Shown one piece after another: positions 47,360 to 59,735 of a stretch of DNA of 64,000 bases (its first letter is position 1; each line of letters opens with the position of its first letter). Origin of the DNA: Candolleomyces eurysporus (taxonomy: Eukaryota > Basidiomycota > Agaricomycetes > Agaricales > Psathyrellaceae); contig JANBPK010000771.1 in assembly GCA_027579435.1 (NCBI GenBank), positions 176,511 to 240,510 on the forward strand, in the 5' to 3' direction. Position numbers and translations under genes: made by a program. The notes under the pieces were generated by a model. It ran no database searches. It saw only the letters and a list, made by a program, of their open reading frames with translations, and was not told the origin of the DNA.

Positions 47360-48166
47360 ATGGGCGCCCCCTCTACTTCAACACTATTTTTATCTATCGC
47401 AAGCGTATTTGCAGTGTCCCAGGCTGCCATTCTCTCACCGGGATTCACGCCCAACGACATCGATCGTCGCGGTCTCCTTGACGGTCCCGGCGCGCTCCTC
47501 CAAGCGCGTCAGGACAACACCCAGCCAAACGTCCCTGCTGAGTGTCTCCCTACGTGTGGACCAGTAAATACCCTCTTACAGCAGGTACGTCTGTTCTTAA
47601 TTCCGACCACACAGGGTCCATTAACGTGTTCCCCGTTGAAAGAGTTGTCCACCCATCTCGTGCTGCACATCGACATTCGTCGAGAACTACGTCACCTGCT
47701 TCCAGTGCGTCGCTGGCTTCGCCGGCGTAACAGACTTCACTCAAGGCCAAGCAAGTCTTCACAGTGCGCTCCCTCACCAAACTCTCCTACGCCATGATTC
47801 TCACCCAAATTATTTATAGCTCTCGTGGAAGCATGCAACACCCGAGGCCTCCCAGTCGCCGAAGTTTTCTTCCCTGGCCAATCTGCCAACTCTACTACCT
47901 CCAGTAGCACCTCCACAGAACCACCTTTCATCACCTCCCAAAGCACCGTCCGGACCCTCACCGAACCTCTAACACCTACCAATCCCATCACCCAATCCAT
48001 CGTCCGCAGTACCGACTTGGCAAGTATCACTGCTCCTCCATCTACATCGGAGACCGGGGGCGCGAATTCCGGTGCCATGGCTTTGGGAGGTGGGATGACT
48101 TGGGGTACAGCCTCAGCCTGGGTCTTGCCTCTCGTCGCGGCTGGTATGGGCGTCGTTCTGTTCTAA
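47360..48166 (+). CDS. 8-cysteine Ser/Thr-rich GPI-type surface protein, member 4
   Basis: Exons 47360-47584, 47643-47763 and 47820-48166 give 230 residues. Signal peptide ends near VSQA. An ARQ/RR region is followed by ECLPTCGPVNTL, SCPPISCC, TCFQC and ACNTRGLPVAEVFFPGQ, so all eight cysteines stand at the family spacing. The Ser/Thr-rich stalk is shorter, and the hydrophobic end (WVLPLVAAGMGVVLF) follows a small-residue stretch (GGANSGAMALGG) that could hold the GPI attachment site. It is the most diverged of the four but keeps the same exon pattern. Confidence 0.78.
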
Positions 48167-48459
48167 GAATGGATCGGCTGGACTGGAAGGTGCATGGGCA
48201 GCATGGCGATGCATCATGCACATGGACCTCGAACCCTACTTTGATGTAACGGACATATTACTTCTTCAACATACCATGGGACGCTTGAAAGCATGGGACA
48301 GTCGTACTATTCTGATGATGGACATATGTTCTATTATTACACTACTTCTCCAATCCCAATAGTTTGTAATGGAAATTAAGATTTGCCCAAGAAGAGTGGT
48401 GTCTACAGCGAGCGAAAGACGAAGGCTGCTATTGAGTAGGATGTATCATACAAACATGT
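48167..48459. other. Short intergenic region between convergent genes
   Basis: 3' flanks of 8-Cys member 4 and the dehydrogenase gene. Nothing else is seen. Confidence 0.6.
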
Positions 48460-50659
48460 TTACAACCGTGTATCGCGAGGCATCTTTTTGAGTGCTTGTC
48501 TGACACCAAGGTCACCGAGCACGTCTTCTGCACCAGCGAGGACTGAGGAAAGAAGTTAGTAAAGGTTGTATGTTGACCACGGAGGAGTCGAAACTCACTG
48601 GCATCGAAGCCCGATGTGCGATGGAACTGCCAGAGAAATACAAAGGATGAGCAACCAAAGACAAACAGAAATGCAGGATAGGCTCACGTTCTCGATGAAT
48701 TTACCCATACCCGTGACGGTAAGCGCGCGACCACCGAAGATTTGGGTTGCGTCTGAAATAGAGAGTAAGAAAACCATGAGTGGCGCAAGACAGTAGTAAT
48801 AAATGAATACCTTCAGCAGTCTCTCGGCCACTCCTCGAAATATGCCTGTCAAGCATCATCCGTCAGCGAAGCCTCACTTTGCGTATAGAAAGCAGGCATC
48901 TTACTGTTTCAAGAGACCGATAGGGCCAGCCAATTTATCCGACTGCTGGGCATAGTTCATCTATCGAAGGGTAAAGGATTAGCTCTAAGTTCGAGAAGGT
49001 GAGAGTGAGGACCGGCTACGTACGTTTGCCATCTGGTAGGTAATATTCTCCAGCCACGCTTGACTTGTCTCTACACGTGCAATCATGGCTGCGAGCTTGG
49101 CTCGAATAACAGCGAGGTTGGTGAGAGGTTTTCCAAACACTATACGCTGGTTAGCCCACCTAGAAACCAAAGCGAGCGGATCAGCATTCGTCCTCAGAAC
49201 TATGCCCAGTTAAGAATACTTACTTGAGACACTCTTCAACGACAAGCCGCTGTGCAGACACTGAAGTGCAGCACACCATCCATCGCTCATGGTTGAAGTT
49301 GCTCAAGATGACCGACATCCCGTTGCCCACAACACCAAGGGTATTTGCCACTGGCACTCTGACCTTATCAAACGTCACGTACGCCGTCCCCGCAACGCTT
49401 GAATATGCCGTCTTAATCTGCTTCGTCGACACACCCTCCACCCTCGGGATCAAGATAACCGTAAACCCATTCTCCGTCTTGCACCCAGTCGTGAAGTAAT
49501 CTGCAAAGGTTCCATTCGTAATCCACTTCTTCGTCCCAGTAATCACCCATTCATCCCCTTCACGCACTGCAGTAGTCTGCAAACCACTAACATCGCTTCC
49601 TGCAAATGCCTCGGTGATAGCGAGCGCGATGAATTTTCTGCCTGCCAGGGCATCGGGGACGACCTGCTCTTGAAGCTCTTTCGAGCCGAAATTGACCACG
49701 GGTGGGAGGCCGATGACGAGACCTGCGAGCAGGCCGTCGACAACGGCGCGGCTGCTCACTCGGGCGAGCTCAGCGTGGACAATGCCTTCATAAAAGTAGT
49801 CGTATTCTTCGGGTTGAATGACACCACCCATGAGTGTACGCCCTTGGAGATGTTTACCTGGGCCGAGACGCATGGCGATGATGTTGGCCTCGCTGTACCA
49901 TCATAGAGAATAAATCCGGTCGTCAATGAGCAGAGATAAGCAAGCGCAGAGAAGAAACACTTACGCCATCTTGTCTACAACCTCCTGCGATATCCTCTTC
50001 CCGCTCTCTTCGCATTTCGCAGACTCGGGAGCGACAACCGTCTCAAAGAACTTCCGGACTTCCGTCTGGAACTTGCGATGTTTATCGGTATAATATGGAG
50101 AGTGATACCCCTTGCTCAACCACGTTGGTTCTGCGTACGGAACTTCACTAAGCGCGCCTGGTGTGGGTGTTTTGATCTGCTCCTTCTGTCCTACTACCGT
50201 TCCAATTTGCAAACGTTGGTACTTTGGACGCAGGAGGACCTCGTGTCTGTGAAGACCAAAGAAGGCCTGGGTCGCATCCTTGCCAGCTGTTATACACGAA
50301 AGAAATCATGAGATTATGCTCCAGTTTCAGGTTGCATGTGGGCGGGGTTTCACAGGGGTGCGGAAGAAAAGACCCACCGATGGAAGGAGCAAAGAGGACG
50401 TTGGCACCACCAGGATGCAGGTTCGCGAACCTCGACACGTCGTAGACTTTGGCGTCGATGATAATCCACTAAAATTTCAATTGAGTCGCCCTGTTTGAAA
50501 TTGCGGGGGAAAAGGGATACGCACAAGGTCGCCCTCTTTGTTATGCTGTGAACGGAGAGACGCCCACATGAGCCCACACGTCACGCCACAAGACGATTCA
50601 ACGATTCAACATACCTTGGCAACCTCCTCTACAGTGAACTCCTTCAAAACTTGGGCCAT
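48460..50659 (-). CDS. Cytochrome b5 / acyl-CoA dehydrogenase fusion protein
   Basis: Minus-strand gene with several short introns, from ATG at 50659 to stop at 48460-48462. The N-terminus (MAQVLKEFTVEEVAK, then DLWIIIDAKVYDV) is a cytochrome b5 domain with the heme His in HPGG and a second His in FFGLHRHEV. After a linker (VPYAEPTWLSKGYHSPYY) comes a complete acyl-CoA dehydrogenase fold. Visible motifs are ITEAFAGSDVSGLQTTA (FAD/substrate binding), WITGTKKWITNGTFADYF-like middle-domain sequence, and the C-terminal block QIFGGRALTVTGMGKFIE. Such fusions are common in fungi and probably pass electrons within fatty acid or related acyl-CoA oxidation. The exact substrate cannot be read from the sequence. 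It is convergent with the last 8-Cys gene. Confidence 0.9.
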
Positions 50660-50913
50660 GATAAGGGTTTGAGGAAGAGCGGTGGTAAAGAGCTTGAGTC
50701 GACTTGCGTACCATTTTGTATGTAAGACTGCCCGAAGACCCAGGCAAGCCCGGTTACCCAAACTCAGGGGCCAGCTCGACTATCACATGCATCAATTTTT
50801 AATACCCCGCATGTTCAAAATGTCACGCTTTTGATTGGCACGCGTGTCTAGACTAGGCACAGAAGATAAGGGGTATCAGATAAACTACATCGGGACCATA
50901 TTCGGCAGGTACA

Positions 50914-53900
50914 CTAGAGTCTGAACAAAAAGCCAAGCTAAAGAAAGGAACGGTCAGTGTGATTGCGACGGCGGAAAGTGCATGTCGCACGTACATCTTC
51001 TGGGGTCAATCTGCCCATTGCAGAGTCATCGGTCGACAAAGTCGCATCTATCATCGCACTCTTCTTCTCCTGCAATTGTACAATTCGACTCTCAATACTG
51101 TCCTCGATGACAAGCTTGATGGCTTCGACCGGACGGCGCTGGCCCAAACGATGAATACGATCCATCGCCTCTGAAGAGTAATTCAGTTTGCCGAAGCACG
51201 GGGCAACAAAGATGCACTCACGGAACTCCACAGCAGGATTCCACCAACTATCCATGAGGTAGACACGTGACGCCTCCGTCAAGTTCAAAGCAACACCTCC
51301 AGCCTTCAAGCTAACAAGGAAGACCGTCACTTCCACATTATTCACTATGGCACATATCAACACCCAGTTCACCCTCAAAAACATAAGGAAAAAACTCACT
51401 GAAATGCTTAATCGTAGCATCCCTAGCCTGAGGCGACATCGTACCCTCAAGCCTACACACCGTAAACCCAGCTTTCTGCAACCTGAACGCAATCAAATCC
51501 AAGAAATTGACAAACTGGCTGAACACGATGCTCTTCGTCGTAGCATCCTTCAACCTGAGGTTGCTCAGCTCCTCCACAAGAGCCTCAATCTTCGACGAGG
51601 ATCTCCAACTATCCAGGTTCAACCGACCCAGAATACCTTGCCGGGCCGTCACGGCGGTCTCTTCAATTTCCATTGCCGGCGCTTCCAAGTCGATCGTCAA
51701 GGGCAAATGACATACGGGACAATCGGGTTGCTAACGAGCGGAGGTCCGTCTGTCAGCGGGGGGGAAGAGGTGGGAAAGCGGGATCAAAGACATACGGTAT
51801 CTTCCAAAGCAGCTTCCAAATACTGCTTGATACACTCTCGGTCGAAAACGTGGTGACACTTAGATTGGATAGCGTCTTCGGCAAACTCATTGCACAAACG
51901 GCACACCGTTCCTTCACCAGCTTCGTCGGGAACAAAGGTTGCAGCGTTGCTCTTGCTACGAAGGACCAAGTCGGGGTGGCATGCCATTTGTCTCATTCGA
52001 GTAAGCCTGTATTCATTTTTCAATGGGATGCCAATTCGATGACGTGAATGGACGTACAAACTGAAAATGTTGGAATAGTCTGAAAGTTGCTCACGATGAG
52101 TCGATTGACAGACCCAGTTGGGGAAGCAATAACTCACTGTTCAAAACCGTTCCCTGGTCTAGATACGTGCCGAACTGTCGCTTTGCATCGGTAAAGAGCG
52201 ACAAATACAGCTCCTTCTCTTCAGGACTGAAATGATCCCTGCGAACAATGACAGTTCGGGGCGGAAGTCCAAGATCGTCAGCCCGTTGCAGCTGTGGTAA
52301 TCACGTCAACGCGAATAGACAACGGAACGGAAAGATATAATATACCTTGGTCCGACGCAACATCATCTGATCGAGCAAGATCCTCAATTTCTGGAAAGCA
52401 GTTTGACCCGCTCCCCTCATGCCGGTCTTTTGAATCGGCGTAAGGATCTCATTGTTCCAGAAACACGTCTATTTTCCAAGTCAGCATCAACACTTAAAAA
52501 GGGGAAGACTTTCACATACATGTTGCATTGGACTGTGACCACAATCTACCCAACAAGGATTTACTCAGACTCGGGTTTCGGCACCGCGGCAATCCACTTA
52601 CCGTCGCACGTCTTCTTATTCGAGAACTTCCAGTGCAGAGACTTGCAGTCGCAAAGTTTACCTGGAGGCCGATAATGTGAGAACCGCTGAAAGACGAGGA
52701 ACATCGAATGAGACTCACAAAAGTAATATGCGAACGGATCGCCACCAAGGAAACGAATCAAACTGTAGAGTTCGCCGACACGGTTCTGCAACGGTGTTCC
52801 CGAAAGACACCATCTGTACTTGCTCTTCAGCCCAAAAGCAGCCTTCGCAGTGTTAGTCGATCGCTCTTTGATGTTGTGCGCTTCGTCCAACTATCAAAAA
52901 GGGGATTAACACACAATCCAACATAGCATAGAGCAATGCCTGATAACGTACGATGACACGGTTCCACTGGATATCATGGATAGGTGACTTCTCCTTGATA
53001 ATCTGTCCCTTCCGCTTGAACCCGCTCTGCTGCTTGCGGAAGCAACTCTCGAGAACGGCATACGTTGTCAAAACCTATGTTCATGGTCAGTTTCCTATGA
53101 ATAATTGCATAGCCTCAACCGGCCGGTACGTACAACATCGAATTTCTTGAGCTCTTTCGCGTCGGACTCTCTTGACGCTCCGTGCCAAACCAGGACCTTG
53201 GTCCCTGTGGTGTGGGCGTTGATCTCGTTCCTCCATTGCATGATAGCCACAGTGGGTCTGCAAAACTATAAGTAATCCGTCGATCGCAAGCTGAGCAATG
53301 TCCACGTACGCGACCACCAGGTTAGGCTTAGACCCATCGGAAATCATGAGGGAAATCATCTGTATGGTTTTGCCCATTCTGGCGTAACCTGTGTTAGTAA
53401 TCGTACTATGTGGAGCATCACGGTCAATGCGCACCCCATCTCATCCTAGCAAAGAACGTCAATAAATGCAATAAAACAATAAGAAAGTGGATGAACATAC
53501 GGCCAAGATACCTCCGGCCCAAACTGTCTTTTCTTGTTTCCGCATCCAATACAAACTTTCCCGTTGGAAGGGAAGGAGAGTGACCTTGAGTTTGTCAGGC
53601 TGCTCAGCTTTCTCAGGTTCAACAGTGGATGCGGGCTTCTGAGATTCCAAGTCTCCCCAAATATCCCGCAATTCAGGATGGTGTTCCTCAAGAGCAAGGG
53701 TATTCTTCTCTGACTGTACGAAGTGTGAACATACGAAACGAATTAAGAAAAGAGCTAGGCAACACACCTGAATCAGAGGTCGACCAAGCTTACGAGCCAG
53801 CTCCCTCTGTTGCTTCCTCCTCGCGCTCTTCGCACTGAGTGCCTGCTTCTTCTCCTCCCTGCTGATCTTGAGGAGCTCAGTCATTGTCATGACCTTCGTT

Positions 53901-54896
53901 TCTTTCTTAACCGGTGCCTTGCCCTTGCCTTTACCCTTCTTCGCACTTTGACGTTTCGAGAGGGGCTCCTCTTCCGAAGAGACGTCAGACTCGCTGGCAG
54001 ACTCCTCATCATCTTCATCCACATCCATTTGGTAGTCGTCAACATCGACGCCTTGGCCTTTCAGCCTCCTCGTAAGCCTACGCTCCACCGCAGCGGCACG
54101 AAGCGCAGCAGCAGACTGGCGCGATGACGACGAGGAGCTTTCTCCATTCCTGGGATTGTTCGCGGACTGGAAAGATTCTCTAACTGCAGCAGCGAGCATG
54201 ATTTCCTCGGTCTCTTCTTCGTCCTCGTCCTCGAATGAATCGTTATCGTCCTCTGAAGCTTCAAATTCAGACCCGCTGGCTTCGCTCTCTTCAATGGAGG
54301 CGTTGTCCATTTCTTCGTCTTCAGACCCTTCAGGTTCATCTGCTGACGAGGGCGGTTCCACAGCTTTCGCTTTGCCTTTACCCTTGCCCTTGGCCGCGGC
54401 TTGAACCTTGGTGACGGTAGCAGCTGCCTTTCCGCGAGCCGACGTCTACGAAGAACAAAAGCTCAGACAGGCTGTTTCGAACACTTGCGCACGGACGCTG
54501 CAAATTCACCTTCTGTGTGCGCTTGGCCTCTGTGGTAGCAATCTCGACATACACTCTATTGCTGGACACTCGGCGTTTGGACGCCCGAGTGGTAGTTGCG
54601 GCTATTTCCTCGATTTTCACATCGTCCTCATCATCACTACTGGCTTGCTCGCTCTTCTTGCGCTTCATGGTCCTGCTCGACGATCTTGTAGAAGCAAATG
54701 TGACCTTGTTCTTCTCGTCGATCGCTTCTTCTTCTTCAAAGTCTTCCCTGTCCGACGTTGCGGGCGTTTCAGACTCTGCCTTGAGGGATGTTCTAGCACT
54801 AAATATGGGCGACGCATTTGCCGTCGTCGGCGGGGTATCCAACGTTGAGCTTTGAGAAGGCGCTCTACGCCCAGACGAGCGCGTCACTCGGGCCAT
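50914..54896 (-). CDS. RAD16: DNA repair protein Rad16 (SNF2 ATPase with RING finger)
   Basis: Rad16 acts with Rad7 in global-genome nucleotide excision repair, as ATP-driven translocase and ubiquitin ligase subunit in the nucleus. The minus-strand gene begins [11 protein letters not shown] at 54896. About 350 residues are disordered, with acidic runs and KGKGKGK-type basic runs. The SNF2 ATPase follows: [15 protein letters not shown], then Walker A DEMGMGKTIQ restored by splicing across 53447-53390. Next are [15 protein letters not shown] (Walker B) and [20 protein letters not shown] finger of the C3HC4 type ([20 protein letters not shown]) sits between the two ATPase lobes, as in Rad16 and Rad5. 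The helicase C lobe has [15 protein letters not shown] and [11 protein letters not shown]. The end, LTPEDLGFLFRL, matches the family; stop at 50914-50916. Confidence 0.93.
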
Positions 54897-55753
54897 TGGG
54901 ATAAAGAAAAAGATTCTATCAATAACGGGGGGCTAGGAAATAAAGAGAGGGAGGAAGGAAAATTTAGGTGGCCCCAGCAATGTTCGTGGGGCTTAATGAG
55001 GTGGCACGCTCCCCGTCACAGTCACGGGGTCGCGACCGTAACGGTCACACTTTATGTAATGACTCATGCGCCGCGTCGCGTCCGGGGCCGACAATTCAAT
55101 ATATTCGTAAGATCTTGAACATGACCATCCTCTTCGAGCTTCGTATTCAATACATTAGCTTGAACAGGATTGAACTTACCCATCTTGGAGTTGAATGAAC
55201 CTCAGGCTCCCGCGGCGGACAGGTCCATGTTGGACTCTGCTGGACCTAGTGAAGGAGAGCGGGAACAATCTTGATGGGCCCGATTCGGATTCGCGGGGAA
55301 CCACCTCATGCCTCAATGAATGGGTGCCTGGCCTGTGAAATTCTAATATGTATCACTCTATGCCAGTTTATGTATTGGAAGAGAGCGCCTATACAGCTCT
55401 GAGCCGGCGCCCTTGTGAATTAAACTTCGTGGCGCCCTTTGTCAGCGCACCCTTTGAATTCTGCTTTCCTTGCTGCATGATCTCATGATCACTACTATCG
55501 ATGAAAGCGCAAAGCATCATCGCGGAGTTGGATTGAAGCACCGATATCCATGGAATAGACCGAATCGATCGTGATAAGAAATTCAGAGTGTCCAACGTTA
55601 CATCACACATTACCGGTGGACAAATGTTACAGAGACTGAAAGAAACAAACGAGCATACAGTCAGAGAGTCCATAGAAAGTCCTACGGTCCGAAGACAAAG
55701 TCCAAATAATCATACAGAGTCCTGAAATATTATTCATTTAAACTTTCGAGGGT
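54897..55753. promoter_or_regulatory. Upstream region of RAD16 with palindromes and a TGACTCA site
   Basis: A 10-base perfect palindrome GGTCGCGACC lies at 55028-55037 inside a longer imperfect inverted repeat of GTCAC/GTGAC. TGACTCA (bZIP/Gcn4-AP-1-type site) lies at 55060-55066, about 165 bases before the RAD16 start. The rest, up to the F-box gene 3' end at 55754, shows no gene. Confidence 0.45.
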
Positions 55754-57131
55754 TCAATCATCGTCCTCCTCATCGTCCTCCAACCCCATGCTCGCCAAAG
55801 ACTGCGAAGCGTCCGGGTCATCCAACACGTCCCGGGACTCCGCATGTATCTCTACCCTCCCTTCCCACCACCTCAAAGGCGCCCTCCTAAACAACTCAAA
55901 CCCTTCCTCTCCCTCCTGAGCTGAAAAGGTCTGCCATCCTTTAAGATACGAGAAACTCTTCAGTTTTGGTAGAACATCCTGTCGATTCTCAGCCTTTTGC
56001 AGCGCATCAAAAAAACGCCTCCGGAAGGGACCAAAAACATGCGGGCTCGTCGAGCTCGAGGATTTCAACGGCCGGATGGGAAGTAACAACGCTGACCAAA
56101 TCTTCAACGAACAACGGAGTCCACTTCAACTTCAGCCGCCTGATTTCGCATTTGGACGTCGACACCAAATCTCTGACGGCGTCGGTAACGGGTGTGGAGA
56201 ACAACGGCGGCGCAATACCACCCGGACAGTACGACCGGGCGAGGTCGAACGAGTGCAACGACGGAAGGCGAATGCTTTTCAGGAAATTCATCGCGTTGGG
56301 GCTGTCATGAAGGGCGAGATGCTGGAGCTTGTGGTGCACAACGGGGAGAGAGATGTCGGTTGGGAGCGGGGAGACCGGAGAGAAGTCATCCTGCTCGTCA
56401 AGCACCCTCATACTCTCCAAATTGGGGGCATGCATAAGGAGATGAAGGTAGAAGCTTAACGTCTCCATCCCGAGCGCCCCAGCGAACTCGAAGACGGTGA
56501 GGCTGGCCGACGGAAAGTCTTTGAACACGGTGCAAACCGGGGTGGTAAGGTCCTTGATCGTAATTTTGAACTGTCGAAGGTTGGGAGCGATGAATTTGAG
56601 TGGAAGCGTGAGGCGATCCGGACCATATCGTACATCCGGGGAGTCGATCTCGAGGGTCTCGAGCTCTGGCCAGCATCCACGACCATTATTGGTGGCGTAG
56701 GATTCTTCAGCAGAGGCAATCAAGCCTTCAAGCCAGGGCCAGTTGGTTGCACCCTTGATGTCGAGGGTAAACGTCAGGTTCTTCCACCTGGGATTGCGGA
56801 CGAGGTAATCATTCAGCAACGCCGTCTTGCGAGGGGCTACGTCGAACGACAGGGTCAGGGTCCAAGGCAAATCGCCTGCGCGGCCGAACCAGCGTTCAAG
56901 GTGGGCGATGAGTTGGGGTACGATGGTGTGGGGCTCGTTCTTGAGTTTCGTCGAGATAGAGCATTCCAGAGTCGTCCAAAACCGGGGGCATGCAAACAAG
57001 ACGTCATGCCAATGTCTACAAACAGAGGCGAGTTGTAGAAGACCTTTGCAGTTGTCCTTCTCGTAATCCGAGAAGCTGACAGTGTGTGCCAGAATCTCGG
57101 GAGGAAAACTGCTGATATGAGTGGAAGCCAT
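55754..57131 (-). CDS. F-box/LRR-like protein
   Basis: The N-terminus (FPPEILAHTVSF, LLQLASVCRHWHDVLFACPR, FWTTLE) is an F-box, which would bind Skp1 in an SCF ubiquitin ligase. The remaining 400 residues have irregular leucine-rich repeats (for example LPVVHHKLQHLALHDSPNAM), probably the substrate-binding part. The frame breaks in a run of seven A on the + strand (56009-56015): removing one base joins EAFFDALQKAENRQ smoothly to the acidic C-terminal part ending LEDDEEDDD. So one gene with a homopolymer error, or a recent frame shift, is inferred. No intron is needed. Such F-box families are numerous and variable in mushrooms; the substrate is unknown. Confidence 0.8.
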
Positions 57132-58363
57132 GGCGGTCAGTGAGAGACCGTAAGGCCTGAGGTGGGGCCTATTTATCGCAACGTATTTTGATTATTAAAG
57201 AAGCCACGACCGATAAACGCTAGAGCCGCACAGCCTTCTCAATCTTGTCTCGATCATGACTGGCGCTCATACGCAAAAGGCGGAAAGTGGATCGTTGGAA
57301 AAATCCGGCGAATTGGGCAAAGGGAATAGAGCCTCGGACGTATTGAGGTTGCACGAAGATGGGCCAATCACGAGTCAATTTCTTCGAGGTCGCAATGACA
57401 ATCAATGCTTGAATCTCCTACGCGTGACAGATGATGTGCTGATAGACAAAGGAGGTAGTAGAAAGTCAGAAGAACTGAACGAGTGCTCGACCTATTAGTT
57501 CACGTACCCATGCCGATGAACATCCCCTTGGGCAACCGACTAACCGTTCACCTACGCGAGTAGTCAGCCGAAACCCTCTATTCGACATAGAAGGACAAAC
57601 TTTCACTGTCATAGATTGATGCCAGCGGGAAGTGTTAAGCGTCATATTTCTTTCTTGAGCCTGGGCGCCTCCCAAATTATTCAATTGTTCGTTGCAGGGT
57701 CGCGGGAGTGGGAGTACCGGAAACCGCAGTACTCCGCGAGATGAATGTTCCTGCTTTGTGATATATCGAGGAAACGGCCGTTGCTTTGGCACGCCCTTGA
57801 ACTCACCGATAATCGAATAAAGGGTCACTAGAAAGGTCAGCCGGAAATTAGGTTGAGAAGGAAACCAAACACTTCACACGGCATGTCCTAATTTCCAGCA
57901 ACAAGATGCTACTTCCGCAATTAGCGCTGAACTGTCCAAACCTTGAAGTAAAACTGAGAGAAAACGTCAGAAAGAGGAAACGGTGCTTGATCCCATCTCA
58001 ACAACATAGCATCATGAGACGGCACCGGTGGGATTCGTTTCGAGATTCAGGGACGCCACTAGAGGGACATGGACACGAATGGGTTTGAAGAAGGAAAGTG
58101 TCGCCGAGCACGTGTTTTCTTGATGAAACGCTCCGGAAACCTGAAAGGTCAATTTGGTGGCGGGTTGCATGAACTTGTAACCTGCAATACTCTATTATCA
58201 AAACACATCCTTAATTACAGTCTTTTGGAGACTTTAACGGACGTTTTTTTTTTTAAATAGCTAAGGCGACGGTCAGAACGACTGACCAGAAACTTACGGT
58301 AAACCACTCACCTCAGCGATCCGATACGAGCGTACGCTGTCGGCGTCCAGTGGTGAATGGAGG
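57132..58363. other. Intergenic region, no clear gene
   Basis: About 1.2 kb with unconnected open frames below 120 codons on both strands, none with a recognisable motif. A remnant of an F-box-type gene cannot be excluded, but I see no F-box here. Confidence 0.5.
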
Positions 58364-59735
58364 TTAGCAGAAATGCTTCTTCAAGGCCTTCATTGATTCC
58401 GGTCGGATCACTGCATCGCGGGCGTGTGGTTGGAATGTCGTAATGGGGTCCCAGCCAGCCCGCGCCTGGAATTCCTGAATAGTCCCGACCTTCTTAATCT
58501 TCGATGACCGACAGCGAGTGGGACTCTCAATGAGTTTTCGGAAGGCCCTAGCTAACACAGACCGGCCTTTAAGGTCTCTAAAGTCGCCCGAAATTTTGTG
58601 GAGGTTTGGAAGGCTGGCTTTGTCGATTTCAAGAAAGAGTTCATGAGTTCATCAATACGACCCCAAAAACGGTGAATAGGCTAAAACGAGGGTGCGAATG
58701 GTCGGGAGTGCGACAAGAAGTCCGACGATATCGGTTCGATCCAGTACTCTTTTGAGACGGAGATCGAGTATTGTGCATTGACTGCGCTGAAAAAGGATAT
58801 GAATGGCTTGGGCGGTTGATGGATTAGGCTGCAGTTGGGTTGAATCGCCCTCTCGCAGTTCGAAAGTTGTCAAAGAGGGTAGTGTGATATTGTGGAGGAG
58901 CAATACGGTGTTGGGTCCGTTTCCCACTGCAAGATGACGCAGTCGGTGATGGACGATCGGGTAAGAATGCATATGGGAGGCGGCAGACCCTCTAGTGCGG
59001 GATCAAGCTCGAACAAGCCGAGGTATTCGAGGTTTTTGCCGTGAGCCAAAGCGTGGAAGAAGAAAAGAAGGGTGATGTGGGGGAGGCGTTCGGAGAAGTC
59101 TAACCGGNTGAGGGATGCGAANGGGAATGAGNTGATAGCGGTTTGGAGNTTANAATCTTCCCACTTCTCGGCTCGAGCCTTCAATCGACGCAAGTTCGTA
59201 TATNTTTCGTTCAAGTTGAAAACAACTTTTTTGCGCGATGGCACATAGCCAGCATTGACGACGAGGCCTNNTTTCTGTTGTGATTNNTAGCCGTCTAAAT
59301 CAGCTTTTCGAACCGCATNGGATTCCTTCCTTCTGAAGAGACGTAAAAATCCAGTTTTGCCCGCCATCTTTCGGTGACCGGATAGTCGTTGAGGATTTTG
59401 AAAGGCCACATTCTNTTATGCTCGNCACATACGTGNAGAGACAAGGTCAAGGGGCGGTCCCCGGNTCGCCCGAAAGAGCGTTTCANCTGGCNCACTATGA
59501 TCCTAAAGCATTCGTGTATATCTTCANCTTNGTCGACTTGGGCTNGAATCCTNGTCGTGATACGGGATCAAANTTGGCCGTTTGCAAGGATGNCNTCGCG
59601 CCAATGTCTGNATACGAGACGTGACCGGCCCAGGAGGATTAGATTATCAGAAAGGTTCAGGAGTTCGAAGACAAGGACTAGAGGCTCGGGGGCGATGCTG
59701 TTGGTGTGGAGGCGGGGTCGAGAGAGCTGGACCAT
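58364..59735 (-). pseudogene. F-box/LRR-like paralogue, frame broken several times
   Basis: This is a copy of the next gene. Pieces in different frames line up with it in order. The F-box region (NSIAPEPLVLVFELL near 59680) comes first, then FGR.GDRPLTL, MWPFKILNDYPV and FFFHALAHGKNLEYLGL. VHHRLRHLAVGNGPNTVLLL and AFRKLIESPTRCRSSKIKKVG follow. The region holds many N bases and at least three frame changes, some near N bases and others (for example near 58970 and 58640) without. It may be a true pseudogene or a working gene in poor assembly. The start ATG proposed at 59735 is followed by VQLSRPRLHTNSIAPEPL, in line with the F-box of the paralogue. Confidence 0.6.

Noticed and set aside
43202..48166. 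Hydrophobin or CFEM identity of the 8-Cys proteins
   Set aside because: Hydrophobins need two CC pairs and CFEM has a different spacing; here only one CC occurs, with C-x10-C-x2-C after it.
48566..48852. Small open frames on both strands within the 3' part of the dehydrogenase gene
   Set aside because: They overlap the exons and introns of a clearly recognised gene and have no features of their own.
57466..57828. 120-codon open frame on the minus strand upstream of the F-box pair
   Set aside because: No motif, unlike the neighbouring F-box genes, and no intron support.
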